DNA of 64,000 bases. Source: CAZENU01 sp965222125. Its GTDB lineage: Bacteria > Chloroflexota > Dehalococcoidia > Lucifugimonadales > CAZENU01. Location: positions 434,001-498,000 of the forward strand of contig CBDCTC010000005.1 in the NCBI GenBank assembly GCA_965222125.1, in the 5' to 3' direction. The position numbers and the translations under genes were made by a program. Position 1 is the stretch's first letter, and every line of letters begins with the position of its first letter. Of this stretch, positions 8,197-16,900 are shown in pieces. The notes beneath the pieces were generated by a model that worked only from the letters and a program-made list of their open reading frames with translations, was not told the DNA's origin and searched no databases.

Positions 8197-10323
8197 TCAT
8201 AGGAACAGGGGCGCGAAGACCAGGGCGACTATCGACATGAGCTTGATCAGGATGTTGAGCGACGGGCCGGACGTATCCTTGAAGGGGTCGCCGACGGTGT
8301 CGCCGGTGACTGCGGCGGCGTGCTGGCTGGAACCCTTGCCGCCAAGGTGGCCCGCCTCGATGTACTTCTTGGCGTTGTCCCACGCGCCGCCCGCGTTGGC
8401 CATCATGATCGCCAGCAGGAAGCCCGTCGCGATGGAGCCTATGAGCAGCCCGCCCAGGGCCCCTGGCCCCAGCACAATGCCGACGACGACCGGGACGATG
8501 ACAGCCAGCAGGCCGGGGAGGACCATCTCGCGCATGGCGCCGCGGGTGCTGATGTCCACGGCGCGGGCGTAGTCGGCTTCGGCTTTGCCCTCCATCAGCC
8601 CGTCGATCTCACGGAACTGCCGCCGGACCTCCGTCACCATCGCGTTGGCGGCCCTGCCGACGGCCTGCATGGTCAGCGCCGAGAACAGGAACGGCATCAG
8701 GCTGCCTATGATCAACCCCATCAGGAGCTCGACATTCAGCAGGTTGAAGTCCGCGGCCTCGAGCCCGGTGACCTGCGCGTAGGCGGCCATCAGCGCCAGC
8801 GCGGTCAGGACTGCCGAGCCTATCGCGAACCCCTTGCCGGTGGCCGCGGTCGTGTTGCCGAGGGAGTCCAGCGCGTCCGTGCGCTCGCGCACCTCTGGGC
8901 CCATGTGGGCCTGCTCCGCGATGCCGCCGGCGTTGTCGGCGACCGGGCCGTAGGCGTCGGTCGCGAGGGTGATGCCCAGCGTCGACAGCATCCCCACGGC
9001 CGCGAGGGCCACCCCGTAGGTGCCGGCCAACTCGTTCGTGATCCACATGGTGGCAACGATCACCAGTGCCGGGATGACGGTGCTCACCATGCCCAGGCCG
9101 ATGCCGCCGATGATCACCGTGGCGTGGCCGGTCTCCGACTGCGCCGCCAACGACCGGGTGAACCTGAACTCGTACGAGGTGTAGACCTCCGAAGACGTAC
9201 CGATTATCTGCCCGGCAATCAGTCCCGTGAGGATCACCCAGAACAGCTCGAAGGGCAGATCGAGGAGGACTATCGCTATGCCGGAGCCAATGAGTATCAG
9301 CGCTCCGGCGCCCAGGATGCCGGTTCGGAGCGACCAGAGCAGGCGGCCCATTGTGGCGCCCTCGCCGGTGCGGACCAGGAAGGAGCCGAGTATCGAGGCC
9401 ACGATGCCGATTGAAGCGACGAGAATCGGCAGCATGAAGATATTGGCCTGGAACACTGCGCCGATGTCGGACTGGCCGGACATGCCGCCAACTTCCACGA
9501 ACTTGGGCAGGGCGCCGTCGCTGACGACGTCCGACGAGATCAGGTATCCGGCGCCCACGATGGTGAGGGCGACGGCCGCGATGATCGAGCCCACGTAGGA
9601 CTCGAACAGGTCGGCGCCCATGCCGGCCACGTCGCCCACGTTGTCGCCCACGTTGTCGGCGATGGTCGCCGGATTGCGCGGGTCATCCTCCGGGATGCCC
9701 GCCTCGATCTTGCCGACCAGGTCCGCGCCGACGTCCGCGGCCTTCGTGTAGATGCCGCCGCCTACTCTGGCGAACAGCGCAATGGACGACGCGCCGAAGC
9801 CGAAGCCCGCGATGACGCTGATGTCCTGGAAGACCCAGTACACGAGCGTGACGCCCAGCAGGCCGATCGACACCACCGAGATGCCCATAACGGTGCCGCT
9901 GTTGAACGCCACCCTCAACGCGGAGTTCAGGCTGGTCTGGGCCTTCACGACGGTGCGGGTGTTGGCGCGCACGGCGATGTTCATGCCAATGAGACCAGCC
10001 AGCGCGGAGCCTACCGCGCCGATCAGGTACGCGATTGCGGTCGACGGCAGGCCGCCTCCTCCGCCGTCCGTCGTATTGGCGGCGACGCGGCCGGTGAGGT
10101 CGTAGTCGATGAAGAGGGCCAGGACTACGGCTATGACGACGACGAACACGGCGAGCAGCCGGTATTCACGCGACAGGAACGCCATTGCCCCTTCCTGTAT
10201 AGCCCGTCCGATGTACTGGACGCGCTCGCTGCCCTGGTCCTGTCTGAGGATCCAGAGCGTCAGGACGAAGGCGAATCCGAGGCCTACTACGGCCGCTGCC
10301 AGTGCGATGTAGATGATTGCCAA
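8197..10323 (-). CDS. hppA: Membrane-bound ion-pumping pyrophosphatase, K+-dependent type
   Basis: 708 residues, the usual length, with many transmembrane helices. The substrate loops are intact: 'GGIYTKAADVGADLVGKIEAGIPEDDPRNPATIADNVGDNVGD' and, near the C-terminus, 'GDTVGDPFKDTSGPSLNILIKL'. The determinant segment reads GNTTAATGKG: alanine after the two threonines marks K+-dependent enzymes, whereas K+-independent ones carry lysine there. It hydrolyses pyrophosphate and pumps H+ or Na+; I cannot decide the ion by eye. The start is a TTG (TTG GCA ATC) with GGAG about 8 nt upstream. Confidence 0.95.
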   Translation of the reverse strand: MAIIYIALAAAVVGLGFAFVLTLWILRQDQGSERVQYIGRAIQEGAMAFLSREYRLLAVFVVVIAVVLALFIDYDLTGRVAANTTDGGGGGLPSTAIAYLIGAVGSALAGLIGMNIAVRANTRTVVKAQTSLNSALRVAFNSGTVMGISVVSIGLLGVTLVYWVFQDISVIAGFGFGASSIALFARVGGGIYTKAADVGADLVGKIEAGIPEDDPRNPATIADNVGDNVGDVAGMGADLFESYVGSIIAAVALTIVGAGYLISSDVVSDGALPKFVEVGGMSGQSDIGAVFQANIFMLPILVASIGIVASILGSFLVRTGEGATMGRLLWSLRTGILGAGALILIGSGIAIVLLDLPFELFWVILTGLIAGQIIGTSSEVYTSYEFRFTRSLAAQSETGHATVIIGGIGLGMVSTVIPALVIVATMWITNELAGTYGVALAAVGMLSTLGITLATDAYGPVADNAGGIAEQAHMGPEVRERTDALDSLGNTTAATGKGFAIGSAVLTALALMAAYAQVTGLEAADFNLLNVELLMGLIIGSLMPFLFSALTMQAVGRAANAMVTEVRRQFREIDGLMEGKAEADYARAVDISTRGAMREMVLPGLLAVIVPVVVGIVLGPGALGGLLIGSIATGFLLAIMMANAGGAWDNAKKYIEAGHLGGKGSSQHAAAVTGDTVGDPFKDTSGPSLNILIKLMSIVALVFAPLFL

Positions 10324-10826
10324 TGTTTAACTCCGCAATAAGGTACCGCCCGGTGGGGAAGACCTGGTTTGGATTGACGGCTTCCGCAGGCCGGGCCGCA
10401 TCGCCGGAAAAGCTACCAGACGGACATAGACGGGTCAAGGAATCGGGTCTTCCCAAATCCCCCACCTCCGTCATACCTGCGAACGGAGACCTTTGCATAA
10501 CTCCCGTTGCGGGAGACAGCGGTGGCGGAGATGCCGAGTATTTCTAGCAGGGAACCCCCAACCCTGGATTCCCGCCTTCGCGGGAATGACGGTTGTTCGC
10601 GGGAATGGCGGTTGTTTAGCGGGAATGGCGGTTGTTTAAAGGTCTCGGAACGCGGGAATCCATCCCCGACAAGGTGCGCCACTATGACACCGGAAGCAGT
10701 CCGTCACGCCGGCCGGCCCAATCAGGTTGGGAATCTAGGTCTTCCCGGCTCCCCGCCGATGCTCCGATCGGGTATAATTCGCGGCGCATTTCGCACGACG
10801 TACGACGTAGCCTAGGGAGGACTGGC
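10324..10826. other. Intergenic with REP-like repeat and a -10 box
   Basis: About 500 bp between the divergent pyrophosphatase and aminotransferase genes. It holds a GATTCCCGCC..GCGGGAATGACG palindrome array (separate entry), a degenerate further unit at about 10470-10510, and a TATAAT at 10773-10778 that could serve the aminotransferase. No convincing -35 box stands at the right distance. Confidence 0.5.
10550..10645. repeat. REP-like palindromic repeat array, copy A
   Basis: Contains the palindrome GATTCCCGCCTTCGCGGGAAT followed by ACGGTTGTT, then two tandem units of GCGGGAATGGCGGTTGTT-type sequence. The same element, including the preceding 'GGAACCCCCA', recurs in opposite orientation at about 61360-61485. 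Intergenic in both cases. Confidence 0.8.
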
Positions 10827-11729
10827 ATGACTGACTTTACCGCCTACTTCAACGGCGAATGGGTGCCCTATAGCCAGGTCAAGATAGATCCGATGGACCG
10901 CGGCTTCTCGGTGGCCGACGTCGTCTTCGACGTGGCGCGGACCTTCGACGGCAAGAGCTTTCGTATGAAGGAGCACGTCGACCGGCTGTACCGGTCGCTC
11001 AAGTACGTCCGCATCGATCCCGGTCTGTCCCCCGAGGAGATGATGGACGTCAGTGAGGAGGCGATACGGCGCAACGAGCACCTTCGCGCGGAGGGCGGCG
11101 ACTTCACAATCAGCCAGTTCGTGACCCGCGGCAAGGGCCGGGCCTACGACGCCGGGCCCCCGACTGTCTGCGTCAGGATATACGACCTCGACTCCAGCCG
11201 GTACGCGGACAAGTACGAGACCGGTATGCACGGGGTCATCACCCGCACCCGGAGCTACTCGCCCGAGTCCCTGGACCCGAAGGTGAAGCACTACAGCCGT
11301 ATGAATTTCAACCTGGCGGAGCTGGAGGCCAACGACGTCGATCCGGGCGCCTGGGCCATCCTGACCGACAACGAGGGGAATCTCACCGAGGGCATCGGAT
11401 ACAACGTGCTCCTCGTGACCGACGGCGTAATACGCTCGCCCAGCGACCGCGCAATCCTTCAGGGCGTCTCCCGCGGCATGGTATTCGACGTCGCCCGGCA
11501 GCTCGACATCCCCGTCGTCGAGGAAGACCTGCAGCCCTACGACCTCTACACCGCCGACGAGGCCTTCTTCACGAGCACGAGCCCCTGCGTTCTGCCCCTG
11601 ACGGTCGTGGACCACCGCCAGATCGGCGACGGCAGGCCCGGCCCGATCACGCAGCAGCTACTGGCCGCGTGGAGCGAGGCTGTCGGCGTGGACATAGTCG
11701 ACCAGGCGGTCCGGCGCGCCGCCAAGTAG
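10827..11729 (+). CDS. Class IV PLP aminotransferase (branched-chain/D-amino-acid type)
   Basis: 300 residues. Fold-type IV landmarks: 'DRGFSVADVVFDVARTFDG' near the N-terminus, the PLP lysine in 'PKVKHYSRMNFNLAELEA' (about residue 155), the PLP-contacting Glu in 'NLTEGIGYNVLLV' (about 193), and 'DEAFFTSTSPCVLPLTVVD' near the end. ATG 10827 is preceded by AGGGAGG at 10814-10820, so an upstream in-frame extension is rejected. The family transfers amino groups to 2-oxo acids; which of BCAT, D-amino-acid or (R)-amine transaminase applies cannot be settled. The MFS exporter follows 30 bp downstream. Confidence 0.88.
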   Translation: MTDFTAYFNGEWVPYSQVKIDPMDRGFSVADVVFDVARTFDGKSFRMKEHVDRLYRSLKYVRIDPGLSPEEMMDVSEEAIRRNEHLRAEGGDFTISQFVTRGKGRAYDAGPPTVCVRIYDLDSSRYADKYETGMHGVITRTRSYSPESLDPKVKHYSRMNFNLAELEANDVDPGAWAILTDNEGNLTEGIGYNVLLVTDGVIRSPSDRAILQGVSRGMVFDVARQLDIPVVEEDLQPYDLYTADEAFFTSTSPCVLPLTVVDHRQIGDGRPGPITQQLLAAWSEAVGVDIVDQAVRRAAK

Positions 11730-11759
11730 AAGCGGGTCCCGGAAAGCGGTTGGCAGCCG

Positions 11760-13025
11760 ATGGCGCGTAGACTGCCCGCGGCGCCGTCGTGGACGAAGCT
11801 CGGCTCCGTCGCGACGCTGCGCACCCCCAGCTTTCCGTACCTGCTGCTCGACAACGCGTTCGCCATGGTGGGCTTCCACCTTCGCACGATGGCGCAGGCG
11901 TGGCTCGTGCTGAAGATGACCGACTCGGACGCCTGGGTCGGGCTCGCCAACGGGCTGCCCGCAATACCCGTCGCCATCCTCGCCCTCTTCGGCGGCGTTC
12001 TGGCGGACCGCGCAGACCGGCGCACTCTTCTCGTTTGGACGAGGTTGAGCTTCGCCGTATGCGGCGTCGCTACCGCCGCGCTCATCTCCGCCGGCGTCAT
12101 AGAGCTGCCGTACATCATCGTTCTCGCATTCGTGGTCGCGGCCGCCACGTCCTTCGGGGTTACCGTCAGCCAGACGCTGGTAGTCGACGTCGTCGGTAGA
12201 GATCGGCTGTTCAGCGCGAACGCGTTCTTCGGCATGGCCATGACCGCGGCGGCCGTGGTAGGCCCGGCACTCGGCGGCGTACTGATCGCGCGGTTTGGGG
12301 TGGACGCCGCGTTCTACGCCGTCGCCGTGCTTCTCGCGGTGGCGGCGGCCTTCGCGTCGCTGGTGCGGGTGGAGAGACCGGCGCCGCGGGCCGGCGATAC
12401 CTCCGTGATGTACGACCTCAGGGAAGGGCTCCGCTATGCGATGGCTACGCCGGCCCTGCGCTGGCTGCTCCTGTTGGGGTTCCTGCTGGTCTTCGCTGGA
12501 ATGTACATGCCGCTGGTCCCGCGATACGCCCGAGACGTGCTTGGCGCGGGGCCCGGAGTCTACGGCACGCTGCTCGCGGCAATGGGGGCGGGTGGCCTCG
12601 TCGGCTCCGCGACGCTGATCGCCGCGGGCAACGTTCGGTCGCTGGCGTTGGTGCTCGCAGGCTCGGCCGTGCTCTTCCTCGTACTGATGGTCGTCTTCGC
12701 CTTCTCGACGACGCTGCCGCTGTCCGCGGCCGTCTCCTTCGGATTTGGCGTCCTGATCGTGTGGTGGTCCACCGCCGTTCGCACCGCCTTTCAGATCACC
12801 GCGGCCGACGAGATGCGGGGACGAGTCATGGGGCTGTTGGCCCTGAACGTGCAGATGCTCACGCTGGCATGGCTGGTAGGCGGCGTCGGCTCGGAGCTCA
12901 TCGGTCCGCGGGCCACGATGATACTCGGCGCCGCGGTGACGGCCTTCTTCTACGTCCTGGCCTACGCACTCTCCCCGGACCTCAGGCGAGTCGGCAAGGC
13001 GGGCTCGTTCGCGTCGGCGGGCTAG
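11760..13025 (+). CDS. MFS exporter (EntS/MefA-like)
   Basis: 421 residues with about 12 hydrophobic segments. It shows 'LADRADRRTLL' between helices 2 and 3, the MFS motif A equivalent, and 'RGRVMGLLALNVQML' in the second half, as in the MFS_3 (enterobactin exporter/macrolide efflux) group. Probably an efflux permease in the inner membrane, co-transcribed with the aminotransferase. Its TAG stop at 13023-13025 lies inside the CTAG target duplication of the IS5-family element that begins at 13026, so the protein itself is unchanged by the insertion. Confidence 0.88.
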   Translation: MARRLPAAPSWTKLGSVATLRTPSFPYLLLDNAFAMVGFHLRTMAQAWLVLKMTDSDAWVGLANGLPAIPVAILALFGGVLADRADRRTLLVWTRLSFAVCGVATAALISAGVIELPYIIVLAFVVAAATSFGVTVSQTLVVDVVGRDRLFSANAFFGMAMTAAAVVGPALGGVLIARFGVDAAFYAVAVLLAVAAAFASLVRVERPAPRAGDTSVMYDLREGLRYAMATPALRWLLLLGFLLVFAGMYMPLVPRYARDVLGAGPGVYGTLLAAMGAGGLVGSATLIAAGNVRSLALVLAGSAVLFLVLMVVFAFSTTLPLSAAVSFGFGVLIVWWSTAVRTAFQITAADEMRGRVMGLLALNVQMLTLAWLVGGVGSELIGPRATMILGAAVTAFFYVLAYALSPDLRRVGKAGSFASAG

Positions 13026-13794
13026 GGCGTGTTCACACAAAGCGGAGTGCATCGAAGATGAGTGCAAATGAGATGAACCCAAGGAAGATCATCGAGCTCC
13101 TCAAAACGTGAGAAGATGCGACGAAACCCCTTCAACCGCCGGAACAGCCTCTCTATTTCGTTGCGTCTCTTGTACATCTCCCGGTCGTACTCCCACGGAT
13201 GAACCCTGGTGCTGAGGGGCGGAACAACGGGAGTGAACCCCAAGGCCAATGCAAGCTGGCGGGTCTCATTGCCCTCGTATGCTCGGTCCATTAACAGGTA
13301 CGGGCTCTGAACCTGCGATCCCAGCCTGTTGAGCAACTTGCGCCCCTCCGGCGCATCGTGGGCTTGGCCCGGAGAGAGGGAAAAGGTTATGGCTGTTCGA
13401 GCATCCGAGGCAACCATATGAATCTTGGTGGTCCAGCCGCCCCGGGACTTGCCGATGGACTGCGTTCCATTTTTTTTAACGCACCAGTGCCATCAGGATG
13501 CACCTTGACAATGGTGCTGTCCATCGAGACCGCCTCCAGTTTGATTCGCACTATCTGTTCTCGTTGCAGGTATTCGAACACCCTGTCGAGCACCCCGTTC
13601 TTCGACCACCGGTTCATTCGAGTGTATACAGTGTGCCAGTTGCCAAACCGGCTGGGCAACCCCCGCCACTTGCACCCGTGCTCGGCGACATACAGCATGG
13701 CGTTCAGCACTTGCAGGTTGGACAGCCTCACGTTGCCACGCTGAACAGGGAAGACTGAAGCTATGCGTTCGTACTGAGCTTCTGTAATTTCCAT
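13022..13794 (-). CDS. IS5-family transposase, two frames joined by -1 frameshift
   Basis: OrfA (ATG 13794) starts MEITEAQYERIASVFP and runs to 13387, with an N-terminal helix-turn-helix region, 'GCKWRGLPSRFG', and the first catalytic Asp in VSMDSTIVKVH. OrfB continues after 'GALKKNGTQSIGKSRGG' into 'LLMDRAYEG' (second Asp) and 'RNEIERLFRRLKGFRRIF' (Glu). The switch occurs on eight A residues (complement of T8 at 13470-13477), a classic -1 slippage site for this family, so the enzyme is probably functional. The OrfB stop TAG is supplied by the flanking CTAG duplication rather than by the element. Confidence 0.88.
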
Positions 13795-13836
13795 ACCTGT
13801 ATGTATCAAATTCAGGTTGTTTTGTGTGAACAGGCC
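13026..13836 (-). mobile_element. IS5-family (IS427-like) element, 811 bp
   Basis: Ends are GGCGTGTTCACACAAA (left) and the complement of GGCCTGTTCACACAAAA (right). They are flanked by CTAG at 13022-13025 and 13837-13840, the target duplication. It encodes one transposase in two overlapping frames joined at an A8 run. The element sits exactly at the stop codon of the MFS gene. Confidence 0.9.
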
Positions 13837-13937
13837 CTAGTCCTTGCGGAGTCCGCCCCGCAGGGAGCCCGAGTACACTGGCATGCGGCCGGCTCTGTCC
13901 ACGACGCACGGTCTCAGGCTAGACTAAGGCGAAGCCC

Positions 13938-16900
13938 ATGCAGCTAGCCAGCAAGCTGAATCCCCTGGGAAGCGACCGGCGGTTCGACCGGCTCGACCTC
14001 GTCGCCCTTGCCGCGATCGTCCTGGTCGCGATGGTGCTGAGGCTCTACGGGGTCGACTGGGACCGCGGGTACTGCTACACGCCGCATCCGGACGAGCGGG
14101 CCATCCTGTCCCATGTCGCGGAGCTCTCGCTGCCGTCCGTCACAAACGTTGGCGTCCTGCTCGACGCCGACGAAAGCCCCTGGAACCCCCGCTGGTTCCC
14201 GTACGGCAGCTTTCCGCTCTACCTGCTGAGCACCGCCGCCGCGGCCTACGAGACCGTGCCGAGCCTTCCGCTGTACTCGCCGTGCGGCGGCGGCGGGCAC
14301 GACCTGCGCGCGCTGGGCAGGGTGATCTCCGCCCTCGCGGACGTGGGGACGGTCGCCGTCTTGTACCTGCTGGCCCGGCGGATGTACGGCCGCCGCGAGG
14401 CGATTCTGGCGTCTCTGCTGGTCGCGCTCGCGGTCATCCACATCCAGCTCAGTCACTTCTTCGCCGTCGACACGATAGCGACCCTCTGCGCCGTCCTGGC
14501 CGTCTACTTCATGCTGCGGGTTGGCTCGGGCGGCCGGCTTCGGGACTCGATACTCGCCGGCGTCTTCGTCGGCCTCGGGCTAGCGACGAAGATCAGCCTT
14601 CTGCCGATCTTCCTCGCGCTCGCCACGGCGCACGGCGTCTATGTCCTGGGCGCGCTCAGGTCCGGCAGAGGTCGCGCTCCGGTCGAAGGCGCGGCGTTCG
14701 CGGCCATAGCGGGGCTGGCCGCGGCTACCGCGGCGTCGCTGGCCGTGCTGTTCGTCGCGCAGCCGTACATGTTTCTCGACTGGTCGCAGTTCTCCGAGTC
14801 CGTCTCAGAGCAGTCCGAGATGGTGCGCCGGATCAGGGACTACCCCTACACGCGACAGTACGTCGATACGATCCCGTACTGGTACCATTTCCGGCAACTC
14901 TCAACGTGGGGCCTGGGATGGCCCCTGGGACTGCTCGCGTTGGCGGGCCTGGCGTACGCGGCGCTGCGCGGAGTGCGGCCGCGCGTGGGCGCCGGCTATC
15001 TCTTGGCCGGCGCCGCCGTCCCGGCAGCCATACTGATGCTGTCCAGCGGCCTGCCCGCCATCGTGCTCGCCACGGCCGTCGGCTCCACCGCGCTGTTGGC
15101 CACGCTGGCGTTCCGGTCCCACGTCTCGTGGCCCGCGGTCATAGTGCTGGCGTGGGTGGTGCCATACTTGCTGATCACCGGCGCGTTCGACGTGAAGTTC
15201 CTCCGGTACCTGCTCCCGATCACGCCGTTCCTCGTGCTGTTCGGCTCGAGGATGCTGATTGCTGGCTGGGACCGGCTCGGCAGGGGCAGGGGAACGCGCC
15301 CGGCCCGGATAGCGGTCGCGGCCGCGGCGGCGGTCGTTGTCGCGGGCACCGCCTTCTACGCCTTCGCCTACACCGCGGTCTACAGGGACGAGCACCCGGG
15401 GGTCCGGCTGTCGGGATGGCTGAACGAGAACGCGCAGCCCGGCTCGCTGGTGCTGATGGAGCATTGGGAGGAGGGCCTCCCGGACGTCGCGGACTTCCGA
15501 TTCAAGCGGCTGCCGCTGTACGAGTCGGATACCGAAGACAAGCTGTACAACCTGTCGACGGACCTGGCCGAGGCGGACTATCTTGTCCTGTTCAGCAACC
15601 GGCTGTACGGGACCATTCCCAGGCTTCCCGAACGCTACCCGGTCTCGACCGAGTACTACCGGCTCCTGTTCGACGGCGGCCTCGGGTACGAGCTCGCCGA
15701 GGCCATGTCTTCCTACCCCCGGCTCGCCGGCGTGAGCTTCGTCGACGATTCTCTGGCCAGGACGGATCTCGCGACGCCGGCGGCGATAGAGTCGGCGCGA
15801 GAAGCGCCCATCGTCCTGGACCTCGGCTGGGCGGACGAGAGTTTTTCAGTATACGACCACCCGCTGGGCCTCGTGTTCGAGAACGTCGCCCGGCTCGACG
15901 CCGAAGCCATCCGGGTCGCGATCATGGAGGCGGCGCCGGCCGACGCTCTGGATCGCGGCCCGCCGGAGGCGAGGCCGTTGGGGCTGCTCATGTCGCCCGA
16001 AGAGGCCCGCAGCCAGCGCGAGGGCGGAACGTGGACCGGCATAGTCCGTGCCGATAGCTGGACCAACGACGTTCCGACGCTGGCATGGCTGCTCGCCGTG
16101 CAGGGCATCGCGCTCGTCACCCTCCCCGCGGCGATGCTGCTCTTCGGACCGCTGTCGGACCGCGGCTACCTGCTCGCCAAGCCGCTGGGGATTCTGGTCG
16201 TCGGTCTCATCGTGTGGCTCCTGGCGAGCCTGCGCTGGATGGCGTTCGGACGCGAGTCGGTCGGCGTCGCCGTGCTGTTGGTCGCCGCGGTATCCGTCGC
16301 GCTGCTCGCGGTCCGTCGTAAGGAGCTGTTCGACGCAATACGCCGACGGTGGGGGATATTCGTGGTCGGCGAGGCCGTTTTCGTGGTCGCATTCCTCGCG
16401 TTCGTTCTCATGAGGATGGCGAACCCGGACCTGTGGCATTCGCACCTGGGCGGCGAGAAGCCCATGGACCTGGCTTACCTGAGCGCCGTGCTCAAGTCGA
16501 GCTACATGCCGCCCTACGACCCGTGGTTCAGCGACGGCTACATCAACTACTACTACATGGGCCAGTTCTTCGTGGCGACACTGATTCACGCGACGGGAAT
16601 CGACCCAGGCGTCGCGTTCAACCTCGCGGTCGCGCTCTTCTTCGCCCTGACCGCCGCCGGCGCGTTCAGCATCGTCTACAACCTCGCCGAGGGCACCCGC
16701 CAGGGTCGAGTTCGCCTTGGGGGCGCCGCCGGACGCATGACAGGCAGCATCTCCCCCGTGCTGGCGGGAATGGCCGGCGCGTTCTTCGTGGCCGTCATAG
16801 GCAATCTCGACGGCGCGATCCAGGTCGGGCAGGGGGTCTGGAGGGTGTTGGTCGAGAACGCGTCGTTCGGCTCCTTTGACTTCTGGCGCAGCAGCCGGAT

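Noticed and set aside
11658..13082. Long minus-strand open frame opposite the MFS gene
   Set aside because: Low-complexity His/Arg/Glu-rich translation typical of an antisense frame in high-GC DNA; the MFS gene is strongly supported.
14282..16057. Long alternative plus-strand frame inside the GT39-DUF2298 gene
   Set aside because: Arg-rich shadow of the 1530-residue protein in a different frame.
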